Assembly: GCA_020854055.1 (NCBI GenBank)
Contig: JADZGD010000104.1
Span: forward strand, 1-37,278
DNA: 37,278 nucleotides
Reading direction: 5' to 3'
Origin: Bryobacterales bacterium
GTDB taxonomy: Bacteria; Acidobacteriota; Terriglobia; Bryobacterales; Bryobacteraceae
The notes beneath the pieces were generated by a model. The model was not told the origin of the DNA, did no database searches, and saw only the letters and a program-made list of their open reading frames with translations. Position numbers and translations under genes: made by a program. This document shows, in pieces, positions 8,479-17,300 of this stretch (position 1 is the first letter of the stretch; each line of letters opens with the position of its first letter).

Positions 8479-8487
8479 CCCCCCCCC
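8479..8487. repeat. C9 homopolymer tract in a divergent promoter region
   Basis: Nine consecutive C on the plus strand within the 87-bp region between the beta-helix start (8435) and the VWFA start (8523). It lies 5 bp before a TATGAT (8493-8498) that is a good -10 for the VWFA gene. It is the longest homopolymer I noticed in the window. Confidence 0.8.
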
Positions 8488-8508
8488 TGGCGTATGATGG
8501 TGTCAACC

Positions 8509-8513
8509 GGAGG
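8509..8513 (+). promoter_or_regulatory. Ribosome binding site fixing the VWFA gene start
   Basis: GGAGG nine bases before ATG 8523, with TATGAT at 8493-8498 just upstream. This decides against the much longer open frame that begins at 7977 and would overlap the beta-helix gene. Confidence 0.75.
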
Positions 8514-8522
8514 CGACTTCCG

Positions 8523-10604
8523 ATGGCGAAAGCGACAGCAGCGAACCCCCGGCGGTTCCTGCGATGGGCGGTGACACTGGCCCTGGTGCCCGCTTGTGCC
8601 CAGGAACCGGCAGTTCCCACGTTGAAAGTGACGGTGACGCTGGTTCAGCTGGATGCGGTGGTCACTGACAAGCACGGCAAGCACGTTGCCAATCTGACCA
8701 GGGGCGACTTCGAGGTCTTTCAGGACGGAAAGAAGCAGCAGATCACCCACTTCACCTATATACCGGGATTGGCTCCGGCGGCAACGCCGCGAACGGCGGG
8801 TACGGCAACGCCCTCCGGGGCAAAACCTCAAGCGGAGCAGATCCGGCGAACGATTGTGCTGATGGTGGATGACCTGGGACTCTCCTTCTCAAGCGCGGCC
8901 TATCTGCGGGAGGCGCTCAGGAAGTACGTGCGGGAGCAGGTCCAACCGGATGAACTGGTGGCGGTACTGCGTACTAGCGGCGGCTCCGGAGCATTCCAGC
9001 AGTTCACCACCGATCCGCGCGTGCTGACAGCCGCGGTAGACCGGTTGTCCTGGAATGTTTCGAGCAGGACCGGCATCTCCGCCCTGCCCGCGCTGGGGGG
9101 CGGCGAGGATGATACCGGCGAGGGAAGCGGCGCAGGACCGGTGCGGGATCGCAATCAGCGTGCGGTGCTTCGAACAATCGGCATGCTGCAGTATGTCACC
9201 GAAGGACTGCGATCGATGCCCGGGCGCAAGGGCGTCGTGCTTTTCTCCGATGGTCTGGTTTTCCGTAGGGTGCTAGGAGGCCATGACGCGGACGTTCGTC
9301 CCATCGTGGAAGAACGGTTTCGCCGGCTGGTGGACAGAGCTAACCGCGCCAACGTGGTGATCTCCACCGTTGACACAAAGGGAATCAGTTATACCGGCAT
9401 GCAAGCGAAAGACAACCTGGGGGGAGCGCAGGCGGAGGACGTGCACGGTCTGGTCCAGGCACGCGCCGGCCAGGCTACCGAAGGCTGGGATGGAATGATC
9501 GAACTGGCAAGAGGAACGGGTGGCGTGTTCTTCCACAACACGAACGACATCGGCAGGGCTGCGCAGCAGGCTGTGGAGGACCTCGAGGGGTATTATCTGA
9601 TTGGATTCTCGCCACCTGACGGCACGTTCAAGCCGGATAGCGGCGAATCGAAATATCACCGCGTGCGCGTGGTGGTGAGGCGTGGCGGGCTGCAGGTACG
9701 AACCCGCGCGGGATACTTTGGCGGCGAGGACAGAAGACAGGCGCCGCAAGTTCCGGCGGACCCCGCGGCACAGTTGGTGAAAGCGGCACTGTCACCGTTC
9801 ACTTCCGGCGCCATCGGCCTGCGGCTGACCGCGCTTTTCGCCAACACTGCCGAAGCCGGTTCCTATGTCACGTCGATGCTTCATATTGCCGGCAAGGATC
9901 TGACGTTCTCCAAGCAAGCGGACGGAGGGTACAAAGCCCAGGTGGACGTGGCATCGTTCATTTACCAGGACGACGGGAGCCTACTGGACAAACGGGCCTC
10001 GAGCTATACGATCCGGGTAGCCAACAGCCAGTTCGAAACCCTGTTGCGCAACGGCTTTCTCTACCGGTTGCAGAACATCGTCACGAGACCAGGCGCCTAT
10101 CAGGTTCGGGCTGCGGTGTGGGATGCAGGCTCGGGAAAACTCGGCTCGGCCAGCCAGTATCTGGAAGTACCGAATGTCGAGAAGGGCTCCCTGGCGCTCT
10201 CAAGCGTGGTGATGCAGTCTTCGGTGGATGATGGGGCACGGGAAGCGGAACTGGCCGGCACCGGCAGTGTGGCGGTTCGCGTGTTCCGGCCGGGTGTACC
10301 GATCTTTTATGGATTCGTAGTCCTGAATCCGGGAATGAAGGAAGGAACCAGCCATCCGGATGTGGAGATTCAGGCGACGGTATTGCGCGACGGGCAACCG
10401 GTTTGGAAGGGGCCGGCATTCACGCTTGACGCCGCCACGCCAGCCGACCCGCGGCGGGTGAAGGTGGCGCAGAAATTGAGCTTCGGCGCTTCCACGCCGC
10501 CAGGGGAGTATTTGCTTCACATCGAAGCCACATCGCATCGCGCGGGAACAAAGCAAAAGACTCACGCCGAACAGTCGCTGGACTTCGAATTGCGCCGCAG
10601 GTGA
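8523..10604 (+). CDS. Secreted VWFA-related protein of the acidobacterial type
   Basis: 693 residues. The N-terminus (RRFLRWAVTLALVPACAQ) is a signal peptide, possibly lipoprotein-like. LKVTVTLVQLDAVVTDKHGKHVANLTRGDFEVFQDGKKQQITHF at about 35-78 is the hallmark opening of the VWFA-related domain of Acidobacteria. The von Willebrand A domain follows with IVLMVDDLGLS at about 110-120, MPGRKGVVLFSDGLV near 232-246 and EDLEGYYLIGFSPPDGTFK near 347-365. The MIDAS region is atypical (DDLGLSFSS rather than DxSxS). The C-terminal 300 residues look beta-rich with no recognised motif. Family members are exported and of unknown function, presumably protein binding. The maturase gene follows after 27 bp. 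Confidence 0.88.
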   Translation: MAKATAANPRRFLRWAVTLALVPACAQEPAVPTLKVTVTLVQLDAVVTDKHGKHVANLTRGDFEVFQDGKKQQITHFTYIPGLAPAATPRTAGTATPSGAKPQAEQIRRTIVLMVDDLGLSFSSAAYLREALRKYVREQVQPDELVAVLRTSGGSGAFQQFTTDPRVLTAAVDRLSWNVSSRTGISALPALGGGEDDTGEGSGAGPVRDRNQRAVLRTIGMLQYVTEGLRSMPGRKGVVLFSDGLVFRRVLGGHDADVRPIVEERFRRLVDRANRANVVISTVDTKGISYTGMQAKDNLGGAQAEDVHGLVQARAGQATEGWDGMIELARGTGGVFFHNTNDIGRAAQQAVEDLEGYYLIGFSPPDGTFKPDSGESKYHRVRVVVRRGGLQVRTRAGYFGGEDRRQAPQVPADPAAQLVKAALSPFTSGAIGLRLTALFANTAEAGSYVTSMLHIAGKDLTFSKQADGGYKAQVDVASFIYQDDGSLLDKRASSYTIRVANSQFETLLRNGFLYRLQNIVTRPGAYQVRAAVWDAGSGKLGSASQYLEVPNVEKGSLALSSVVMQSSVDDGAREAELAGTGSVAVRVFRPGVPIFYGFVVLNPGMKEGTSHPDVEIQATVLRDGQPVWKGPAFTLDAATPADPRRVKVAQKLSFGASTPPGEYLLHIEATSHRAGTKQKTHAEQSLDFELRRR

Positions 10605-10616
10605 GCGGTGCTGCCC

Positions 10617-10625
10617 TGATACACT
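10617..10625 (+). promoter_or_regulatory. Candidate extended -10 for a leaderless maturase mRNA
   Basis: TGA-TACACT with six bases to ATG 10632 and no Shine-Dalgarno in the gap. It lies 13 bp after the VWFA stop, so the maturase could be transcribed separately from the VWFA gene. Confidence 0.45.
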
Positions 10626-10631
10626 GGCCGT

Positions 10632-11813
10632 ATGGGGAACGGCAGTATGTTCGCGGCGCCTGGCGGGGGCCTGGGCGTGACGCCCCGCATCACTTCACTT
10701 CTTATTAAACCGGCGTCGGCGGTGTGCAACCTGGATTGCGCCTACTGTTTCTATTTGGACAGGGAGGCGGACCCGTACAAGGCTCTGCCTGCACGCCGGA
10801 TGACCGACGAGACGCTGGAGAGACTGGTGGATAGCTACCTGTTCTACTCCTATCCGAACAGTGTATTTGCGTTCCAGGGCGGTGAACCCACGCTGGCCGG
10901 ACTGCCATTTTTCGAAAAGCTGGTCGCCTTTCAGAAACAATACGGCCGGGATGGGCAGAACGTCAGCAACGCGCTGCAGACCAATGCCATGCTGCTCACC
11001 GGCGATTGGTGCCAACTGTTCCGCGAATACAATTTCCTGTTGGGTGTTTCGCTCGACGGGCCGCAGGAGATTCACGATCTTTACCGCTACAACAAAGAAG
11101 GCCGCGGCACCTGGAAGCGCGTAATCGAAAGCGTCGAGTTGTTGAAGAATAACCAGGTGGAGTTCAACGTCCTTTGCGTGCTCAACCAGGCCAACGTTCA
11201 CAAGCCCAGGGAACTCTATAAGTTCTTCCGTGGCCTGGGCATCGACAACCTGCAGTACATCCCACTGGCGGAGTTCGAAAAGGACGGCACGCCGATGCCG
11301 TTTACCATCAACGCCGCGGAATACGGAAAGTTCCTGGTGGAGACGTTCGACCTGTGGTGGCCGGAGCGCCGCAAAGTACGGATCCGCTTCTTTGACAACG
11401 TGGCCGAGTCGCTGGCCGGCATCAAACCGGGAAGTTGCACGCTGCACGAAACGTGTGATTCCTACGTGGTGGTCGAGTACAACGGTGACGTGTATCCCTG
11501 CGACTTCTTCGTGGAAAAGGACTGGAAACTGGGCAACATCACGCTCGATTCGTGGAGCGAGATCGCGCGTAAGCAGAAGCGCTACTCGTTCGCCACCAAG
11601 AAAACCCTGGCGCACCCCGAATGCCGGGTCTGCGAGTTCCAGTCGATCTGCCACGGTGGCTGCCCGAAGTTCCGCCACGGTCCGAACCGGCGGTTTGAAG
11701 ATCTTGATTACTTCTGCGGCGCCTACAAGATGATCTTCAAGCACGCCGTGGGCCCGCTGAAATCCGAAGTGGAAAAACTGCTGAAACAGAATTCCAGACA
11801 AACGTTTGCTTAA
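10632..11813 (+). CDS. Anaerobic sulfatase-maturating enzyme (radical SAM, SPASM)
   Basis: 393 residues. The radical-SAM site is CNLDCAYC (Cys32, Cys36, Cys39), followed by GGEP at 83-86. The SPASM cysteines are Cys269, 275, 290, 331, 334, 340, 344 and 362; as I recall the Clostridium perfringens anSME, the spacing between these matches it residue for residue, and Asp291 after Cys290 corresponds to its catalytic Asp277. These enzymes convert a Cys or Ser of type I sulfatases to formylglycine in the cytoplasm. No sulfatase gene lies in the window, so the client is elsewhere or the enzyme modifies something else. The TAA stop shares TTAA with the converging CocE-like gene. ATG 10647 is a possible alternative start. 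Confidence 0.95.
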   Translation: MGNGSMFAAPGGGLGVTPRITSLLIKPASAVCNLDCAYCFYLDREADPYKALPARRMTDETLERLVDSYLFYSYPNSVFAFQGGEPTLAGLPFFEKLVAFQKQYGRDGQNVSNALQTNAMLLTGDWCQLFREYNFLLGVSLDGPQEIHDLYRYNKEGRGTWKRVIESVELLKNNQVEFNVLCVLNQANVHKPRELYKFFRGLGIDNLQYIPLAEFEKDGTPMPFTINAAEYGKFLVETFDLWWPERRKVRIRFFDNVAESLAGIKPGSCTLHETCDSYVVVEYNGDVYPCDFFVEKDWKLGNITLDSWSEIARKQKRYSFATKKTLAHPECRVCEFQSICHGGCPKFRHGPNRRFEDLDYFCGAYKMIFKHAVGPLKSEVEKLLKQNSRQTFA

Positions 11814-13531
11814 CGGCGGCGAACCGGTAGCAGCAAGTGAGAAGCGTACTGTCGTCCGTGGTAGACGGTCTGATTAGCAGTCCGAACCTGTTTGCCGTCG
11901 ATGCTGGAACCGCCGGCGTTCAGATTGCGATCAAAGCGTGGAAAGTTGCTGCTAGAAATTTCCAGGCGGATGCGATGACCGGACTTGAACACGTTGGCGG
12001 TTACTCCGGCGTCGATTAACACCGGGTAGACTTCCCGTGGATTGAGCCGCCCCGCGGGCTTGGTGACTGAATTCCGGTAGCGTAGCCGGAGAATTCCATC
12101 GCAGAGGTTTCGCGCTTCCCCATCGGGAAAAACGTCTACCAGTTTGGCGGTAAAATCGGTATCCGGAGCCGAACTGGAGACGTACAGCCGCACCCGAACA
12201 TGCCCTATTACTTCCACATCCTGAGAGAGTCGGGACGAAGTGTAGACCAACACATCCTTTCGCTTTTCAACCGGGCGCTGATCCATAGGTCCCCAGGGGA
12301 ACACGGAGGGCCGGCAACAGACGGCGCCCCCGGCGGTGGGCACGGGCTTGTTTGGGTCGTAGACGAAACGGTCTGGCGTGGACTCGGCGGACGGCGAAGA
12401 GAGAAGTTCGCCATCGCCATAAAGCGAATTCGCTCCACGCTTCGACGCTAAGTAATACGGCGTGACGCTGATGCCGTCCGGGGGCCAGGCGGATTCTTTG
12501 ATCCACACGTTGGTTCCCATCACAAACAGCGTGAGCCGGGCACCGGGCGGGCCGGCACGAGCGGGGTGGTCGGATTTCAGCCAATAATCGAACCATTCCA
12601 ACTGCAGTGTCCGGATGGGCTGCGTGGAATGTTCTCCGAAGTCCACTCCTTCGAATGGAAGTGACATGTTGTGCGGCCAGGGGCCGATGAGAGTGCGGTG
12701 CGGGGCGTTCTTCAAACCGGCAAAAGCGTCGAGGTCGCTTTGACAGAAATTGTCATACCAGCCGCCGATGCTGAAGACGGGCACCCGGATGCGTTTCAGT
12801 TTCTCGCGCACGCTGAGGCTCTGCCAGAATGAGTCGAACGCCGGATGGCTGACCGCCTTCTGAAACATCTCGCTGCGCTGTCCCGTGGCGGCCACGTCAG
12901 CGGTACGGATGGGCAGATGCCAGATGAATTGACGGAACTGTGGAATGAAGCCTGGGACTTTCAGGTTCTCCGACATCCACAATAATCGGGAACCCAGTTT
13001 GAATGCGCCCCCAGTGGAGTAGAAACGGTCGCGGTAATCGTCACACCCGGAAACAACGGGGAAGATCGCCTTCAGATAGGGATTGTTGAGCACGGCGACC
13101 TTCCATTGGACGATACCGGCATAGGATCCGCCAACCATGCCGATCCGGCCGTTGGACCAGCGCTGGTGCCCGATCCAGTTGAGCGTGTCATAGCCGTCGT
13201 TGGCCTCCTGCTCAAGCGGCTTGAAGATACCCTCGGAATCATACCGGCCCCGGACATCCTGCACTACCAGGGCGTAGCCGTGATCGAGAAACGGCCGGTA
13301 GATCGGGTTGAGGACCGCACCTTTTCCATAGGGGGTACGGACCAGCAGAACGGGACCGCGCCAATTGGCGGCCGGAAGGAACACGTTGGTACAGAGACCG
13401 GCTCCGTCGCGCATCGGCACGCGGACGTGAAACTGGCTGACGATGCCGGGGACCTCGGCGCCGGAGAGTATAAGTGCCGCAAGAAGCCAGAGTGCAATGG
13501 TGGCAGGCACGCCTGTTCCATTGTCGCTCAA
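11810..13531 (-). CDS. Exported CocE/NonD (X-Pro dipeptidase S15 type) hydrolase
   Basis: 573 residues. The N-terminus (TIALWLLAALILSGAEVPG) is a probable signal peptide. HVRVPMRDGAGLCTNVFLP, VLLVRTPYGKG and VVQDVRGRYDSEG are classic CocE/S15 motifs. The triad is visible: Ser136 in GMVGGSYAG, Asp260 in GGWYDNF and His287 in IGPWPHN. A C-terminal jelly-roll domain (PXPA_C type) follows from about residue 330, with the SRLSQDVEVIGHVRVRLYVSSSAPDTDF motif. The family cleaves acyl esters, amides or X-Pro peptides; the substrate is unknown. It is the last gene of the eight-gene operon, 19 bp after the amidohydrolase stop. Confidence 0.9.
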   Translation of the reverse strand: MSDNGTGVPATIALWLLAALILSGAEVPGIVSQFHVRVPMRDGAGLCTNVFLPAANWRGPVLLVRTPYGKGAVLNPIYRPFLDHGYALVVQDVRGRYDSEGIFKPLEQEANDGYDTLNWIGHQRWSNGRIGMVGGSYAGIVQWKVAVLNNPYLKAIFPVVSGCDDYRDRFYSTGGAFKLGSRLLWMSENLKVPGFIPQFRQFIWHLPIRTADVAATGQRSEMFQKAVSHPAFDSFWQSLSVREKLKRIRVPVFSIGGWYDNFCQSDLDAFAGLKNAPHRTLIGPWPHNMSLPFEGVDFGEHSTQPIRTLQLEWFDYWLKSDHPARAGPPGARLTLFVMGTNVWIKESAWPPDGISVTPYYLASKRGANSLYGDGELLSSPSAESTPDRFVYDPNKPVPTAGGAVCCRPSVFPWGPMDQRPVEKRKDVLVYTSSRLSQDVEVIGHVRVRLYVSSSAPDTDFTAKLVDVFPDGEARNLCDGILRLRYRNSVTKPAGRLNPREVYPVLIDAGVTANVFKSGHRIRLEISSSNFPRFDRNLNAGGSSIDGKQVRTANQTVYHGRQYASHLLLPVRRR

Positions 13532-13550
13532 CGACAGGTCAGGCGAGCTG

Positions 13551-14390
13551 CTAACTGAGATTGAGCAGGCTAACGGTATCGCGTTCGATCAGTTCTTCCA
13601 TTGCCTGTAGCGACACCTGAGGCAGTCCGGAGTTACCCGTAACTTCATTGACTCGCCGCAAACGCTGGACGGTCTCACCGGGGGTAGTAAATGGATAGTC
13701 GGAACCGAGCAGCAACTTATGTAAACAGCCGTACTCCTGGGCGATCATCAGTCCGTTGTAAAACTGCCACGGCCGGTAGTAAAGGGCAGAAACATCCGCA
13801 TACACGTTGGGCTGCTTGCGGATGAGTACCGTGGTCTCATCCATCCACGGGTGACCCATGTGAGCGATGACCATGCGCAGTCCGGGGTAAGCCAGCGCGA
13901 TGTCTTCAAGATCAACCGGCCGCGCGTACCTGAGCGGCGCGCGGCGGGGGAACGTGGTGCCCTGGTGAAACAGCACCGGAATGCCGCGGCTCTGGCAGTA
14001 ATCGTAAACCGGTAGCATGCGCGGATCCATGCAGTGATAGTTCTGATAGATGGGCGCCAGCTTCAGCCCACGAAAACCGAGGGTTTCAAAGCAGTGGCGC
14101 ATCTGGTCCAGATAATCCGCCTCGTATGGGTCAATGGCGGCGAATCCGATGAGCTTTTCGGGGTGCTGGTTGACGTAACCGATGACCAGTTCATTGGGGA
14201 CGGAAAGCCCCAGGTGAGAGCAGCGAAAGCCGAAGACGACGGCACGAGTGGCGGGTTCCATGGCCTTCCAGTGCTCCTCTTCGGTGATGTGAATCTGAGC
14301 CGGCGCGCCCCGCGCAATGGACGCCTCCCGATTCATCTCCTCGGACCAATGCTCCGCGCGCCAGATGTGAGTATGACAATCGACAATCAT
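13551..14390 (-). CDS. Amidohydro_2 TIM-barrel metal-dependent hydrolase
   Basis: 279 residues, start ATG 14390 giving an ATGA overlap with the stop of the fusion gene. It has MIVDCHTHIW (His6, His8), GFRGLKLAPIYQNYHCMDPRM with a likely carboxylate/lysine region, GIPVLFHQGTTF, MVIAHMGHPWMDE and the LLLGSDYPFTTPGE metal-Asp motif. This is the family of ACMSD-like decarboxylases and lactonases. It lacks a signal peptide, so it should act in the cytoplasm on a product of the operon. It differs from the amidohydrolase at 6295 in having the GLKLAP and AHMGHP motifs. Reaction not predictable: a lactonase or a decarboxylase are both possible. Confidence 0.88.
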   Translation of the reverse strand: MIVDCHTHIWRAEHWSEEMNREASIARGAPAQIHITEEEHWKAMEPATRAVVFGFRCSHLGLSVPNELVIGYVNQHPEKLIGFAAIDPYEADYLDQMRHCFETLGFRGLKLAPIYQNYHCMDPRMLPVYDYCQSRGIPVLFHQGTTFPRRAPLRYARPVDLEDIALAYPGLRMVIAHMGHPWMDETTVLIRKQPNVYADVSALYYRPWQFYNGLMIAQEYGCLHKLLLGSDYPFTTPGETVQRLRRVNEVTGNSGLPQVSLQAMEELIERDTVSLLNLS

Positions 14391-17300
14391 CGAGATAGTT
14401 CCGATACTAACAGGCCGCGGGCGAGAGCATCGTCGAGCAGGCCCAACTTCCAGCGCACCAATTCCGGCGTGAAGAGGCCCCCTCGAATGATGCCACCACC
14501 TTCGGATGCGTATCCGAGCCGGGAGTCGGAATCAAGGATCGGAAGAATTCCGATTACGTTGGCGCGCTCCTTCAACAGGATCTCCCGCATCCGGGCCACC
14601 GGGGCATGGGCATCCCGAGCTTCGATCCAGGCAATCTCGTTCAGAATCGAATCGAGGCTGGACTCGATCGTTCGAGCAATACGCCACTCACCGGCGATGG
14701 CCCGTTTGTGGTCCGGCTCGGTGGCCGCCTGTTGCGCCTGGGCGAGTTCGGCGATGCCCTGGTGAAATTGGTCGCGCACAATCCCCAGGTATTTCGCGGC
14801 GATCGCCGAACCCCACGGGGCAGTCCATTTCAGATCGTTCTGCCACGCGCGCCAGCGGCCGGAAGCAGGCGTGGAAGCATCCAGATAGAAGGGATTACTG
14901 GGCCCTTTCTGCAGCGGTCCGGGCAGGCGGGCGACATTATCGGAATAAGGAAACTGCCGGATGCCGTCACTGAAATGCTGCCAGGCGCGAAGTACGTAGG
15001 GAACCGCGGCGTGGCCGTAATAATTGCGCGCCAGCTGCGGCAGCACCTCGGCGGCTGGCGGCGCCGGATCGAAGCTCATGCGGGTGAACAATTGAGCCGG
15101 AAGCGAAACGAGATAGCCGTAGTGGCACCAGTTGCCGAACCATCCATCGGCGGAGTATTCGCGGATCTTCTCGATACGGCGAAGCCATTGATTCATGGCG
15201 GGGATGTAGGGGGCGAAAATGAACTCCTGGCTGACGGCATGCTCGGTCTTTGTGATGAACCGCAGGCCCAGTTGTTCGGCAAGTTGGTGATGGTCGATGA
15301 ACTCCTGAGGGGGGCCGATGAGAGTGAGGTTGTAGTCGCCCGTTTGATGACGAACGCCGTCGCGCTCAACGATGCCGCCCTTGCTGAAATCCACCTGGAG
15401 CGTGATGTCTTTGGGAAGCCTCGGAAACAAAGCCTTCACCCACTCATCGTTGCGGCCGTAGGAGAAGGCGATCAGACGCTTCGACGGCCCGCCGGCCTGG
15501 TGCATGGCGCCATTGATGTTGGTGAGCACCTGCAATGCGAGATCAACGCAGGTGGACTTGGAACAGCGGGGGCATCGGCGGCGGCTGGCATCGTGGTTAC
15601 CACAGTAATAGAAGCCCTCCGAATCGTAAATGACTACGAAACCGGCGATTCCCGGAGCCTGGGAAACAATATTGCGAACCACGTCGGCCTGGTATTGGCG
15701 CACCCGGGCATCCGACGTACACATCGCATTGTTGTAACCGATGCCCCGCGTCTCGGGATATTTCTGGTAAAAAGACTCCGGAACCGGATGATTATAGTTG
15801 GTGGCTAAGTAGACCCAAACATCGACGCCATACTTCTTGCCAAGTTGCGTAAGTTCTTGGATCCGGGCCAGCCGTCGAGATGCTTGAGGGTCTTCCAGTT
15901 CCTGGAAGACGCTGAGGTGACCGGCTGCCTCTTCAACGTTCAACCAGATCCAGACACCGTTGAAACCATCGCGCGATATACGCTCGAATAAACCCGGTGT
16001 ATAGATGAACGGACGCGAGGATTCCGTGTAGCGGAGGCCTCCAATGTATATCGAGGTAGTGATGCGTACTGGAAAACGCGCGTTGCGAACCGTCCTGCCG
16101 GCGGGTAGCGCAGCCGACTGGCGGGACCGTATCTCGTCCTCGATCCAGTACAGCCCCCGCATCACGCCACGCGGCGTGGTGGCGGAAACGCGCACCTCGC
16201 CCGGCGCGGCGATAACCGAGAAACCCTCTTCCGTGGTGACGCCATCAACCGATGGTTTCACTTCAACCACAATGTCACGCGACGCCGAATCGGAGAGGCG
16301 GACCTTACAACAGGAGTTGAGAAACCTCTCAAAGCCCGCAATCGCGGTGGGAACCACCTGTTCGGCCGCTGGCGCCTGGTTGACAATTTTCCAAGGCGCG
16401 CCCTGCAGCGATATCACATCGCCCGCGGCGGCGAGTTGGTGTTCGAATACCGGCGGCGATGGCCGTTCGAGGTAAGTTCGCACGAATGCGAAGGTATCTT
16501 CACCCTTGCGCGGAGCGATGGAGCGATAGGCGAACGGAAAATCCTGCGGGCGGGGCTTGCCGCCCAGAGGCCTGCGCCCATATAGAACATAGTGCCCGCG
16601 CTCCGGATCGGGAGATGCCTCCGCCAGTGACACATAGTAAGTCCGGCCGGGCGCCAGTCTCACCGTTGGAATACGCGCATCGTACCAGAGGTCGAATAGC
16701 GGCTGAATGGAGTCCGGCTTCAGGCGTGCGGTGCCGAGGTCGCCGGCGCCGGGACGGGTACCGTAGCGTACAACCAGCGCCGAGGGATGATCGTATCGCG
16801 AGACGCGGAGAGCGAAGCCGTTAAAGGCGGGCGTACCGGCGCCAACACTGAAAGGGTTCGTTATGGTGGTGAGAATGGTGCTGATGTACGGAAGCGAATC
16901 GTCGTCGCTATCGCCGATTCCATTTGCATCGCGCATGGTCGGCCACACCGTGTAGGTGTAGGTACGCTCCGGAGTGGCTGCCGGCTTCAGCCACCGGTTA
17001 GCGAAGTCAAAGGTACGCATGCCGCCGATCTCGTGCGCTGCAAGAAAAGCATCGCGCTGAACACGGTCTTCGGTATGCCAGGCCCGGGAAATTTCTTCCA
17101 CCTGCTTCCAGGCTCTTTCATGCCAGGCCGGAGTGGTGGTAGCATCGTGATCGGCAAACTCCACCATCACCGCGCGCGGATACATCGCGGCGATCAACTC
17201 GGGATGCGTGAAACGGTTCAGCACGTTCCAGTTGAAGAAGTCCTCGTCGGGGTGGAGAAGATAACTGGTTGTGGCGTTCTCGTCGGTGATCTTGGGCCGC

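Noticed and set aside
7977..8522. Upstream extension of the VWFA frame (start at 7977)
   Set aside because: It is antisense to the beta-helix gene, and GGAGG nine bases before ATG 8523 marks the real start before a signal peptide.
8436..8831. Upstream extension of the beta-helix frame (start at 8831)
   Set aside because: It would overlap the ribosome site and signal peptide of the VWFA gene, whereas ATG 8435 is directly followed by a twin-arginine signal.
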